Shown here piece by piece: positions 26,301 through 38,900 of a DNA stretch of 64,000 nt (within the stretch, counting starts at the first letter, position 1; each line of letters begins with the position of its first letter). Origin of the DNA: Sipunculus nudus (lineage: Eukaryota; Annelida; Sipuncula; Golfingiida; Sipunculidae). Made by a program: the position numbers and the translations under genes. Where the stretch lies: NCBI GenBank assembly GCA_026874595.1, contig CM049317.1:34872901-34936900 (forward strand), read 5' to 3'. The notes under the pieces were generated by a model, which was not told the DNA's origin, did no database searches, and worked only from the letters and a program-made list of their open reading frames with translations.

Positions 26301-29300
26301 CCCATACGGTAACATCAACGACTCCAGCTGAGTTCACGTTCAGCTTCTCTGCCAGGATGCCCTTGGCTCGGTTCTCCACCATTCTTGACAGTCCTATAAT
26401 ATTTTCGTGTGGGATATCTTTAATATTCTGCAGCATCATATATACGTTAAAGTTGACTGGTCCACTACTGGCTACTAACACTTTCACATCCTTAAGGGCA
26501 ACTTCATCAAGTGCCTTAGCGTATTCAATAAAGTGATCATGATTTTTTTTCAACCAGCTTTCTTTGGCTTCTTCTTCATCCTTTTCAAGTTCATCTAATA
26601 AAACAACAGCACTGCACTGATTAAATGCTTCACGCATATCAGTGGTGACAGTTATTCCTCTAAGTAAGGTGCAGGCCAGATCAAACGATTCCATTTCATT
26701 TCCTTTAAGCATACTTATGTTGTCTGATGAATCCAACAGGTGTAGCCACACTTCTGTTTCAGGCCCAAAGACGTCTCCTTTTGCTATAGCATGGATCATG
26801 CTGTAGGCTACAGGGCCAGCAGCGCTCGTGATGCAGACATGGATGGGCTGACTGAGACTCTTGAACTGCCGTTCTTCTTCATCAACTTCCTGTTTCGTCT
26901 GTAGATTCTCCGCAGCAATTTTGGTCATGTCATCACTGGTGAAACTTGACTTCTCGCCATAGTAGCCTTTTGCATATTCCTGACAGATGAAGAAAAAAGT
27001 AAATTATGCACATAATGAACATCATCACTGTAACTACCTTAAAGTTATAAAGTTAATTAAAATATGTATTTCCTGGCAAATACAGAACCACATGTATTTT
27101 GACTATGAAATTCTGTATAGTAATTTGTAAGTAATACCAAATGTAGTTTAAAATTAACAATATGTAGGAATTCTGCATTTTCCATTACGGTCATTTTAAT
27201 ATATATGAATCTGGGGAGGGAACTACTAAAATTTTTTGGATAAAATTCAAATCTACCCCCTAATTCAAATCATTACAATTGAATCATCAATCATGGAAAA
27301 AACTTTATCATTACATCCATTGTGATTCACAGCAAACATCTGTACAATAACTCTGATTCTAAGAAAATGACAGCCCCTATATATCACATGTATAATAAAT
27401 CCAAGAACATTTGTATCTATGAACATAATTATTTTATTTTTAGATCAAAAGCTGTGTCAGTGTGTGGTTATTTAATGAATGTAATTAGCCAAAAATCAGA
27501 TAACTCAAAATCAAGTATGCTTGATTAGCACTGTTTGATGCACCATCTTCTATATGCACCACTCTTTTATGTCAATATAAAGTGTACCTGGAATTAGTGT
27601 TATTGTGAGTGCCTGTGTACCAATCCCAACTATTGGGGTATAAAATCACAACTCTAGTGCTCTGACAGACTAAAACATTGAGAAAAATATCTGTTTTTGT
27701 ATAGACAGGTTTATTATTACATTTGTCAGCCATTCAAGTAAGGTATAGTGTTCACTCTCTGCAATTGTATAAAAAATTATCCCTGCTTAGGTCTACTTCA
27801 AGTACTGGTATACCTGTACCTTCAAATGGGTACTCTACCCAATGCTTCATTTGGGAACATCCATAATAAACCTGAACCCCACTATATTTTTTCCTTCCAA
27901 ATAAAAAAAATTCTATGTTTAGTGAATGTTTTTATGGTGGTATGTACATAAGTCCCAGCCTGGCAATTATTATCAAGTGCTTTGAACCCAAACTTTGTTA
28001 GCCCCACCCTGTATAAGCCTTACCTGGAAATCATTTGCACCTCCAATCAGCATCCCTTTGCCTCCCCTGTCAACCAGTTCTCTCCAGACAATGGGAGATC
28101 GCTTGTGGAACCATCCTCTTTCGTTACATGTTGCTGACAGCCAGTTCTGACAATAGATGAGAAATAATATATATTAGAGTGGGACAAATCCTGTCACAGG
28201 CCATCAAAGCATGAATGACTAATACAGAATTTGCTGTGTTTTAACATAACATTTAAAACTAGAAATGTGCAATCTCAGCAATGCAGGCCTCTGCCATGCA
28301 GGTGGTCCTTAATGTGGGATATTCCACAACCTGTTTTCATTCATATATTAGCCCATATTCTAAGGTTCATTGGTGCACATGTTCCTCAATAAGTGTTTGC
28401 TTCACTTAAAATATATATATTTTCACCCTAGATTCCCAGGTTCAATTGCAATGTGTGACTGCATATTTGTGAATTTTCCTGGAAGTCCTTCGATCCGGAT
28501 CATAAACCGGACCCACACCAAAATCTTTCATTCTCCCCTGGTCCATTCGTGAGGTGCCATGAAAATTTTGTGAGATTCAATTCATAACGGGACGAATGCA
28601 TATATATATCCTCCTTGCTGAGACCATATAACAGGCTATTATATGATAAGCATCATAACTAATGATTTGTGGGCTACTGCATTCAACTAATGAGCACACA
28701 GTGACAAATTAAACTGACCTGGTCCGAATGGTCCATACCCCCCCCCTTTTTTTTCTGTCTCTGGAACCTTTTTTAAGGGTTCAGATCAAATTATAAAGCC
28801 TTGACCCCCCCCCCTCCTTTTCTGTACACTTTTATTAGGATTTTTTAAGAGTCCTCATGGGTTCATTGGACCCCTCTCTTCATAAATCCTAGATCTGCCC
28901 CATACAGACATAAGTGGAGATGATGCAAAGGTGATCAGTATAAGTTAATTTTTCATAGAAAATATATAACGAAGTAGCAGCATCAGGCAGCAGTCTTGGA
29001 GTAGTAGTCTACACACAAATGCAGGATGAACATGAGGATGACAGACAAAAACATTTCCCTACTGCTATACTTTCAATGAAAGCCCTCAAAGCTAAACATA
29101 ATGACCAAGGATACTAATAAATATATACCGGTATTAGAATATTTCTTTCTCTATATGCATTTTTTGTAATGTGTCTTTTAGAAATATGAAAAGATGTTCT
29201 GGGATTATCCTACACAACAGACAATATACAACATAATTTACAGGTGTCTGCCCATAGACTTGTATATTCTTTTATTTCATTTTCTACATAAATATATCAT

Positions 29301-32300
29301 GTACATTTCCATTTGTGAGATAAAAAATCTGTATCTATAATAAGACATTGGGATATAATATACTGAGCATGACTTATTCCAAATTCTTGAGCGTGAAAAT
29401 AAAACATGAATATAGGGATGCAGTCATCATTTAAACTTTAAACTTGGGGAAAAGTCACAGAGGTTCTGTAAGTGATGATCCTACCTGCCATTCTGCTGGC
29501 GGCTTCACAATCTTATGTAGTTTGAAGTCTGGCAAACCCTTAACAAGCTTGTCAGCCAGCAACTCACACTTAGCGTAGTATGGACAGTCTGCTGACCCTG
29601 AAAACAGAATGTATCTGAGATAAAACTGTAGATATGTTAAAATATTACCACAATGAAATCCCTAAATTAATTAATCATTTTCAGAAATACAGTTTTAACT
29701 ATAGCAAAATCTGTCCATAATCTTAAGTTTGTAAATAACAAAAGGCAGGTTGTTTTAGTACAAACGTTAGCCTCCAGGTGTCACTCAGTACTTCACAGAG
29801 CTGCTCTGGGATCCTAAAACATTACCCTTGAATATAAGGAATCTGCTCACCATGATGCCCATCATGCATCATTCAACAACAACTCTTAACACATGGAGTA
29901 ATGGAAGACTTAGTGTGGTTAAAGAATAAGTTAATTTAAAATTATGACACACATAAACTGGTAGATGAGAATTAATACAGGATTGGCCTGTAAATGCCAG
30001 GAACGCAAGCCCTTATGACAAATCAGAATGAATGCCAGCAAGGACAATGTCCCCTCTGGCAATTAATGGCCAATATATGAACAAAATGCTTTAATCACTT
30101 GTGACTTTTTCATTGCTCATCATGACCCTTGTATCAACCATAAGAGGCAACTTTGTTGGACTTTAACCAAACACTACATGGCTGGTTTTCAAACTGACCT
30201 AACTCCTTAAAAGACAACATTTAGCAACTTCCAAGAAGAGACAATTAAAAATACTGAGAGTTGGTATTCTTGGTCATAAATTCTGATCGAATCATTGGAG
30301 CCTATAAACATAAATTCAAATTAAATTCACTTTCCCTTTTTTCAATTCAATTCCAAATCATTCAGGTTACTGTTCAATTTCAATGAAATAAAAAATTTGC
30401 CTAGCTCTGATAACTAGTATTTGCGCTTCAACTCTATATAATACTGACAGAGTTGTTAATAAACATGTTTCCAAGGGCACTGGAAATACCCATAATTTCT
30501 CTGGGGAAACTATCAAACAAAAGTTTGCTCCTGGACATCGCAAAAGCTTAAACAAATTTAACCTCAACCATTTGTTAACTGCCTCCCACTAAAATGTACT
30601 CAATCTAGCGATCCCCCTAAACACTTAGGTACCTGTACAAAAAAAACCATGCAACACTCACTTAACTACAAATTTTAAGCCAAAAAATAACACCATAGAT
30701 AAATAATCATCTGTTGAATATATCTATGCAATAGTGTCATAAATGTAGGTCATAAAGGTAAATGAGATCGTTTTGTGTCATAGTCTGTTCACCGGCAGAC
30801 ACAGCAGCCATTTATGCCGGCTATGACACTGCCCCCTGGTGGTGTAAGTTGCCATCAAGCAGAGCACTTGTAAGGTGTACAAAATACTCTTGTTTTCTTT
30901 TATTTTACAAAGTATTGTCACAATACCACATTGACATATACAACAGATGATATAAATATATCAACTGATGCCAGTTTTTTGCTTCAAATTCAAATTTAAG
31001 ATCTGGTGTTTCGTGGTGTTTGGTCGCAGATATTCAAAACACTGGTGTTTTGGGTGCTTAGAGGGACCCCCGTTTAGTGCTTTGTGCTGGTTCTTTGTAA
31101 CCTTAACCCTAGAAATATACACAATACACACAGAATACTCAGAACTGGCGTGATTGATGGGCATACAAATGCCTGTAGGGCCCAAGACAAAGGTTGTGAA
31201 TAATGTAGACAGGACATGTGCACAAGAGCAAAGTAGTGCAAACAAGAACAGGGAAGTATCACGGTTGATGATGAATCCAGGTGGGATATTTACAACACAA
31301 CAATATGATACAGTAACAACTCAAATGTGAGAAAAGACCATTTGATATATAATATAAATGGGTCTTCTATAATGTAGACTTAGTCTTTGAATGTCGGAGC
31401 TTAAAAAGTAGAAATCACTCAATGGGCTTGTAATCACCATTGGACAGGTAGTGTAGGACGGATTCCATAGTTCTGCCCCTTTTTATACTCACCCCTATAT
31501 ATATGGTTTTCTTTAATGTATAATAATGTATAATACTGGTATCTTGACTGGTACCGACTCATTTTAATCTCTGTTTAAAGGAGGTAGGAAAGGTTGGTTC
31601 CAAAGTACTTTAAGAGACAGACTCATGACAACAAACGCCAAGCATGGACTGAGACCCGCTTATTCACTTCACTTGTTGTGGCTCAGCTTAACATACGTTT
31701 CAGCTTGCAGCCACATAAATAAATTGGTTATATTGTAACTTGAGAAAATTTATCAATACATATTCTTTTTTTTTGTTTCATGCGATGTGTCATCCCGGTC
31801 TCTCCTGGGCTACGACCAGTCTAAGCCTAAGGTTACATTGCATGCTTTGCAACGCACTTCCAATAAATAAACCATGAGCTATGTACTGAAGTACGTAAAC
31901 CTGAGCATATATATTTATCAAACTTGATTAATAGTTTTTGATTATACTTTTGCATTATTTTAGTTCGGGTGATTCAAAATCTAGAATAACATATTCAGTG
32001 GTAAAACAACAAATTTGGCATTAAAACCTGCGTTATCCTTGGATTCCCGGGTATGCAACACTATTTTTACGTTGCATTTTAATCTCTTACACAACATGGT
32101 GGCTCCTTCTCAAATATATGGTGGGGTACCAGTCTAGACAACTGAAAGCCGGAAAATTATTACCCCCACCCCCCCCCCCCCCCAGTCTTGGGCGAAAACA
32201 GGGAACTTTACGCTTTGTTAAAGATAACGTCGGTTCAAAGGCTTTGCTTATATAAATCAACCCACTGTATAGGGTCAAAGAATCTACGTTATTTTATGTT

Positions 32301-32386
32301 TTTGTATTGAATGCATTTACAACGCATGACAAACTCATGAAGTCCTTAAAATTGAGATACACACCTGCAATGACGATTTTCGCCAT
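20561..32386 (-). CDS. MDH1B: Malate dehydrogenase 1B homologue; join of complement(32365..32386), (29485..29597), (28024..28146), (26007..26979), (24926..25056), (23578..23719), (20561..20709)
   Basis: Predicted 550-residue homologue of vertebrate MDH1B, a paralogue of cytosolic malate dehydrogenase. Residues 1-110 form the MDH1B-specific N-terminal region (starts MAKIVIAG, then DCPYYAK). Residues 130-455 carry the MDH fold, with the dinucleotide loop [12 protein letters not shown] at 136-147. Residues 465-550 are a Pro/Thr- then Glu/Asp-rich tail. The seven exons join in phase (1653 nt), all with GT-AG boundaries; the ATG at 32386 matches the family start. The catalytic His (WGNH in MDH1) is Val315, the Asp of LDHNRA is Val287, and the substrate-arginine loop is replaced by an acidic stretch at 214-228, so malate oxidation is unlikely. 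A perfect X-box lies 16 bp before the ATG, pointing to expression in ciliated cells. Divergently arranged with NIFK. Confidence 0.93.
21101..21509. mobile_element. Mariner-like MITE (about 409 bp) with TA target duplication
   Basis: The left end CTGTGGTTGCCTTTAT and the reverse complement of the right end (CTGTGGTTGGCTTTAT) match with one difference. Both are flanked by TA (21099-21100 and 21510-21511). Both arms continue with GCGAGGGTTT, so the inverted repeat extends inward imperfectly. No coding capacity. Confidence 0.75.
23199..23316. repeat. Compound (TA)n/(CA)n microsatellite
   Basis: Long TA runs separated by a short ACACAC segment, in MDH1B intron 6. Confidence 0.9.
23720..24925. other. 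MDH1B intron 5 with GGTTTTACCC-rich repeat
   Basis: Apart from the repeat at about 24475-24840, I see no structure or coding potential. Confidence 0.4.
24475..24840. repeat. Possible short element with GGTTTAACCC/GGGTAAAACC ends
   Basis: Both ends of this block are crowded with GGGTAAAA, GGTTTTACCC and ACCCAGG in inverted arrangement, suggesting a short foldback-type element. No target duplication identified. Confidence 0.4.
25078..25205 (+). repeat. About 33-bp tandem repeat, three to four copies
   Basis: The block ACCACATTATAAAAAGTACA followed by a GCCAAGAA-type tail repeats with about 33-bp spacing just upstream (in gene sense) of the exon at 24926-25056, with small differences. Confidence 0.75.
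26007..26979 (-). CDS. MDH1B: MDH1B coding exon 4: dinucleotide-binding and most of the catalytic fold
   Basis: A 973-nt exon encoding residues 87-410 plus the first base of codon 411, far longer than the other exons here. It starts at [10 protein letters not shown] after a CTGTCAG acceptor and ends AAT G|GTGAGT. It contains the Rossmann entry (residues 136-153), the altered substrate loop (214-228), the SRMVENRA segment (284-291) where MDH1 has its Asp, and WGNVNG (312-317) where MDH1 has its His. The GAIWGP block follows. Short open frames on the opposite strand of this exon are shadows. Confidence 0.95.
26980..28023. other. MDH1B intron 3; nothing recognised
   Basis: AT-rich intron without visible repeats, exons or RNA genes. 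Confidence 0.4.
28260..28570 (+). repeat. Dispersed repeat, copy 2 of 2 (about 300 bp)
   Basis: Diverged relative of 13270-13565 in the same orientation, sharing CAGGCCTC, CCCATATTCT, TTCATTGGTGCA, TGTGACTG, CCTGGAAGTCC and CCGGACCCACA. It lies in MDH1B intron 2, antisense to the gene. Confidence 0.75.
28571..29484. other. Remainder of MDH1B intron 2
   Basis: Contains two poly-C/poly-T patches (about 28738-28755 and 28805-28820). No other structure recognised. Confidence 0.4.
29598..32364. other. MDH1B intron 1; no gene recognised
   Basis: About 2.8 kb with a poly-C run (about 32162-32184) shortly before exon 1. No other element ends or coding exons identified. Confidence 0.4.
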
Positions 32387-32979
32387 GTTGTATCTCCTTC
32401 TGTTGCCTTAGCAACAATAGACTTGCTTCTTTAACAGCTGTTTTTCTAAGAATATTTCTCAAGGCACATTTTATGCTGTAATAAAATTTCAAATATTATA
32501 TATAGAAAAGTATTTAATATGAAGGTTTAAAGCCATCGACTGTTCAAATAATTTTAATCAAATGAAACGGTGCTATTGCAAGTCTATTACCATAAGGATT
32601 TAGTTATAACTATTCCGGTTCATAAAAAAGTAAATGAATAAATGATAATATGACAAATAAATGATGAAAATATCCCAAGATAATATAAATTACTAATAAG
32701 TACAGATTCTTTCCGCATTCTGCGGAAAAATGTAGTGAAAAGTATTCTATTGTCTGTTGAATCCCCGACTTGATTACTACTTTTTTTTATAAAAAAAATA
32801 AGGGTTTTTTCAAGATATTTTGTTCGTTTTTTTTCAATATATATAAAATGCGTAAATTCGTCAGGTTAGCTAACGTTCATGATAGAAGGAAACAATAATT
32901 GTGCTTTAAACCGTAAGGCCATCTTGTGTTGGTCCAGGGACATGCGAGTGATATTAGCATATTTACGGTAACTGAAAGC
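32387..32979. promoter_or_regulatory. Divergent (bidirectional) promoter interval between MDH1B and NIFK
   Basis: Only 593 bp separate the two start codons, which point away from each other, so both promoters and 5' leaders must lie here unless there are distant untranslated exons. Visible elements are the X-box next to the MDH1B start (32402-32415) and a hairpin-forming palindrome TTCCGCA-TTC-TGCGGAA at 32711-32727. No repeats interrupt the interval, in contrast to the surrounding introns. Confidence 0.7.
32402..32415. promoter_or_regulatory. X-box (RFX-binding) motif upstream of MDH1B
   Basis: GTTGCC-TT-AGCAAC fits the X-box consensus GTNRCC(N0-3)RGYAAC at every position. It lies 16-29 bp before the MDH1B ATG, either at the core promoter or in the 5' leader. 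RFX factors drive ciliary genes through such sites, so this supports MDH1B expression in ciliated cells. Confidence 0.85.
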
Positions 32980-35900
32980 ATGGCACCGACAGAGGACCAG
33001 AAATTGCCAGAAAATGCCTGTCTCTCAGGCGATCAACAGAAGGAATTTGAACAAAAGGTTAAATCCATCAAGAAGAAGGTATATGCTGTCATATTTTGTT
33101 ATTTGGCCTGAAAATACTCAATGTGTAAAGGATATATCTTAAGATAAAATTAAATAGCCTTTATTATCGCCCAGCTGAATGCCGTGGGGTCTGTCTAAAG
33201 CTAGTCCGCCACGAACGGACTCCATTTATCTGTGGTGATATGGAGTCCGACCGTCTGGCGGTGAGAGTTCACCCTGCCGTTCATGGAAGGACCTGTAACA
33301 TGAATTACCACTGCTTGTTGTGCGATAGAGAAACAATCTTGTATTTATATATAGAAATAAACTTTTTATGTATCAAAATTCAAATTAAATCGATATATCA
33401 CCTTATGTGCGCCTGTAAATATTTTTTATCCTTTGAACTGGCGGGGTTCAGATGTTGCATGCCAACTGGACACCGCCGGAAAAGGAATCCCATGCAAATT
33501 AGGTCGGCAATCTATGCAAAAGATGAATTCAGGGGGGCTTTTCCCAGGAATGGCAATGCCGTGCACTAGGATAGACCATATTTTCATAAGCATCCTTCCC
33601 ATCATACATCGCTTGTCAATGATGCTAAATTCCTATTGGTTGTTCCAACCGGAAAGCCCCATCGGCCAGACGGAGAGGATGCAATATCTGACCTCATCCA
33701 GAGTAAGTGCCCATACTTTATTAATGCTGATCATCCAGCAAAAGTTTTGGTCCCAACGGATCTAAGCATCAGTAACAATTATAATATGTGGGGTTTGTTT
33801 GGTGTCCTCACGCTTCACAAGGCATATACGTGTCTGAGGGTCTGTACGGATCCGTACAAACTTAGATAGTATAGTCTCTCCCCGCCAGAGGCTGCAGCGC
33901 CTGTAGTTGTATTGTTTACTATATATGTCAGCGCTGCAAGACTGCAGCAAGTCTAAAGCCAAGGCCGCCCTTATTGACACTACGCGGTTTAACTGCGCAT
34001 GGGTAAAACTTGTCACACTCCCGCTAGATGTCAGGGTGTTGACCGTGAGTCACTAACAAACCCCCCCCCCTCGCAGGGATGTGCTCAGAATAATTTGAGT
34101 GCCGGGCGGGCGGGCTGTGCACGCGAAAGGGGGGGGGACGGGATATTTAAATTTTCATTTTCTATAGAATTGATATTTCAGCAGCATGAATAAATCATTA
34201 TTAATACTAAAAAAAAGCTTTCCCAAATTCACAGGGATGATTGGTACTTATGAGGATACTATCCCTATCAAATTACAGGTCTTTCAGAAAACCGGTATGG
34301 CCACCAGAGCACAATGCGTGATTTTCTTTCACACCTGTTATCTCAACAAGAGCATCCTTGATGTTTATTATTATCTCAGGGATCATTTGTGCCTATAAAG
34401 ACTCAATCCCTATTGAATTACAGACCTGTCAAAATTGCAATATGGCTGCCAGAGCACAATTGAGGATTTTCTTTTTTACCCAATATCTCAACAAAAACAT
34501 GCTTGATCTTTCTCAAATTCACAGGGATCATCGGTGCCTATGAGGGCCTCTGACCTATTGAAATTCAGACTTGCTCAAAATCAAATATGGCCAACAGAGT
34601 ACAATTGGTGATTTTCTATTGCACATATTACTTCAGATATATCTTCTTTAATATTATTTGATCCAGTAGGATTTTCCCTCATACATGTATAAAAATCTGT
34701 TTCTGTTTGTAATTTTTTTTCCATTTTAACCTAAACTTTTCACCCATATGTTTACTAGTCCAGCACTGCCTGAAATGCAGGCCCCTCTGAGGACCATTGT
34801 CCTACCACATCTAGTTGTTTTTTATTGTACATAAATAAATGGTGAGTGGCTCACATAGTATTTTATATAATACATGTATAAGCACGTTTATACACACATA
34901 TGTAATTTATACTGAAAATACTCATGTTCTGGTTTATCTGTTTGCTGGAATAAAGTAAGGCATCCAAGATGGATGACTAATTTGGCATCTGACTTCTGGG
35001 TTTTTGTCCATACCGTAGTTTGACAACTGTCAGCACTGTAATGCACATTGGATAACTTTATTATTTGTTTAATAAACCAGTGCAACAATTTTTTTATGCC
35101 AGATAGTGTTCAAGACTACAATGGCCATGGATGAAATATGTTATACTAGGTTCCACCAATCATGGTCTTCCTGTTTCTTTTGCAACCGGAAAAAAATTGA
35201 CCAAATTTGACTCGATTTAAATGCACCCTAGTTTTATTTTTGTTTAACAATGTTACTGTGCATAATGCTTTGGATGAAAAAAAAACCTGAGAGGTTATTC
35301 TATTTGTTGGAAACTTACAATTAGGAGATGCCATTGGTTGCTCTGCTCAGCCCCAGGCATGAAAGACAACATGTATTCTGAGAGAAGTCATAAAGCTGTT
35401 TCATCACATTGTGCTTCATGATTTAAACAAGGTCGGTTCTGTCTGTACAGAGTTCTTTCCCTTGCACTATGTGTCAGGAAAGTCCAATACATGCAACATG
35501 GTGACTTTTCTTGAAATTTTGCAAATCAGAAAATTATGACACAGAGCACAGGGGAATAGTAGATTAAGACAGTAACAATCGATTGGTGTATTCAGAATGT
35601 TAATTTGTTATGGTCTTGTGGAAATAGATTTTGGAAATAGTGATGATATGAGATACTCAGAAATACTTCTTAAACTCACAATGAGTGCTGCCATTGGCAA
35701 GGCTTTTAGATCATACTAGAAAATGGGTACCTATAGGTCCTGTTGCAGAGGAAGGTATATTGCTGCGTAGTGTGTCCCAAGAACCATAAGGTAGTGAACT
35801 CCCCAGACCCATATGTTACCAATTCAGGAAATCACTAATGCCAATACTCTGGTGAATGGAGGTAGATTATGCCTGCCTGCCTGAAAAATTTGCAGACAAA

Positions 35901-38900
35901 GTTTAGCAAAGTTTTAGGCAGTAAGGTTTTAACCATAGGTTATAACCTGGTTAAAACTGCCCCGCCTAAAACAGGTTTTAGACACCAAAAGTGCCTAAAA
36001 CCTTTATTTGTTTAAATTTTGACTTAAAGATCTATAAAACTACCAAATCAGCTTGGGTGATGCAGTCACAAGGCTTTGCTAGGCTTTTGGAAGGTTTCAG
36101 GTCTCAGTAATTAATTCATGATCTCCTGTTGGCTGGCATCATGCTGTCTTCAAAGAGCCTGTATAGGTTTCTTGAGCGTGAAACCATGTTTGTGTGGCAC
36201 ATAGTTTCACTGGCCAAGGTAATGTCATTGTCATGACCCTTTTGGTTTTGTGATAAGTGCCCTGCTACCATGAATGATGTAATAGAGCCTCCAGTATGCC
36301 TCTTGTAAGGCAGGGTATCAGAGGGGGAGGCCATGCTTGATTAGACTGGTCAGTTAATTACTATTTATCAGGGTGATGGGGTCATAAGACCAAATGGTCA
36401 TAAGTCCCATTGCTGTGTCCTTGTAGATATTCATGTGAACTTTCATACATGACTAGGATGATGCAATCAAAGCCCTTGCCATGAAAACTGTTCTTGAGTT
36501 GAACTTTTTACTGAATGATGCAGTCAGTGCCCCTGACCATGACATGTAGGTTTCTCAGGCCTTAAGGTTGAACACAGCCCAAAATTGCTTATGAAAATTA
36601 TGGTCTTTCTACATATTCACTGCAATATATTTTCGCATTTTTCAGTTTTATACTAATTATAGTGTTTCATGAGGGTTCCATATTCACCATCTCATCATAC
36701 AGTTAACAGAGCATATTCATCATTATATTGACAATAAGTATGTGTGCACAAAATCTTAAAATTGAAAAAGCATGAACTAGCTAAGGGAATAAACAACCAA
36801 TGGATATTCATGTTCATTATCAGATAATGTAAAAGATGTTATCATATTTTAAGTTATGGCTAGCATAAAAGATCTGTTATAATTTTAAAAAATCAATCCT
36901 TTCCTTTTTGCCAATTGAAGCTACAGGCATACAAAACATACATGATATGTAAGTGAGACTACAGTATAAAGGACTATTCATCAGTGTAAGTGGAACAACT
37001 TTTTAAATTTGGGAAAACTTCGTTTGCATATATAAAAAAAAATTAATCCCTTGTGATCAAAAAGCCAATCAAAGTATCTGGTTATAAACTTACAGTATGA
37101 GCATTCTTTTATAAATTGGCAGTAATGGACGTTGGAGACCTCAGAACATGATATTGGGATACTAGCTTAAACTGTCATAGAAGTGTGTTAATATGGAACA
37201 CCTGAAGTAGTGTTGTATTCATGTGTTGCTTTTTTTGTTGAGCATATTTCTTTAAAACAATAAAACATAGTTAAACTGCAAGTAGTAGGTGATGGTGTGT
37301 AAGGTTTTAGGCAGTTAAAGGCAGTTTATAACCTATTTTAGGCAATTAAAGGCAGGTTTAGGCTCTGCCATGCCGAAAACAGGTTTTGGGCAACCTAAAA
37401 CTCAACCCTGACTGACAAACAACTAGTGCTCCTTGCAGACAGCCTGTCTAGCCCATTTATTCAATACAGCTGCATGTGCACTAAGCATAACAATTTTCTT
37501 TACAAATTATCCTGAAATTTAAAATGGTCTTTCTTCAAAGTCTGTTGTTTAGTCAAATTAAAAATTGTTGCATAAGCGTGAAAATAATTAGAAATGACAC
37601 ATTGCATTAGAATTTTATCTTTTACAAACAGACTCGTTTATTGTAAAAAGTCAGGCAAAGCTCCACATTGTCTTTCTTTTATGGAAAAAACGTCATGTTT
37701 TGTAAGTTTAAAAATCTTCCTTGCATCATACCAACAATTAACTGCATAAATGCAGTGGAAAAATTAATGTTTCTGACAAACTTTAACAGTCCTTTAAATT
37801 TCAGTCTTTTTAAAAATGATGAATGAAGTGATATATGCACTGAATATTCTTTACACATTCCAAGGAACAATTCCCAAAAATGCCCAATTTCATTGCATAT
37901 TTTAAATAATAAAAATAATGATAATAGGTAGTATTTATATAGCGCCAATTCTTCGATTACCGGTAGTTAGATTCACGGTATCTACCCCCATACAGTTATA
38001 TACAGTCAAGCCCACTTTGTGTCATATCAGTTAATAGAAAATCCCGTTTATTGTCACATACATCTGAAAACCCAAACCATTTCCTCTATAAACAATGGTT
38101 AATCTGGAATATTGTCATAATCCCGTTTATTGTCAAACTTGGAACCAGGGACAGTGATACCAGTTCACAGTTAATATCACATCAAACGCCGACACGGCGA
38201 TCAACGAGGCAAAGAGCCTGTAATTGGTCAGGCATATCAAATGATCGCATATCCCACCTGTGTGCGGCAGGCAAGTGCAGTGATGCATGCGAGTCACTCC
38301 CCGTAACTTAGCTAATTATCATCTTAAGATACCACAGTAATCCAGATCATTGCGTTTCTTCAAAGATTAACAAGGGCGATGTTTACGATCACGTATTATA
38401 CATTATTAACTCCTGGCCTTTGAAGGGCCGCGGTTTACACCTCAGTGACATTTCGCCAAGATGATATTAAACACAAGCTCTAAACGTTGCTTACGACTGG
38501 ATATCCCCTTTAAGGGTCGATGAAAAGCAGGAGGTATTGTGAGCACTGGTGGAGATACTCAGTCAAAAACCTCAATCGCGGCGAAACTTCAGAAAGTTGA
38601 CAATGGCATGACGATGTCCGCTCCCTGAACAGTCCTATCATAAAGACAATCATGGAAGTTTGAATCATCGATAAGATATCCGGAAAATAAGGCGCAATAG
38701 TCGGGGAAGGAATTATTTAGTAATATATAGTGTGAACATAGTTATAACATTATAAATAACGTTATAACTATGCCGCATATTTCCAGACATTTTACCTCAT
38801 GACCCAGACGCCACGTCTCTTTCTGTTGGCAAGTCGGCTTTTTTGTCAGTTATTGCGGCATGCGGCACAAAACTTACAGGAAATAAATTGTCAGGTGTGC

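Noticed and set aside
25988-26536. Plus-strand frames opposite the large MDH1B exon
   Set aside because: Antisense shadows of a well-supported coding exon; no domain of their own.
32926-32979. Upstream in-frame ATG for NIFK
   Set aside because: It would add 18 residues not resembling NIFK N-termini; the ATG at 32980 gives the family-like start and length.
33636-33869. Coding-looking stretch in NIFK intron 1 (contains [12 protein letters not shown])
   Set aside because: No ATG in a good position, no matching splice sites and no family recognised. It might be a relic, but not enough to call a gene.
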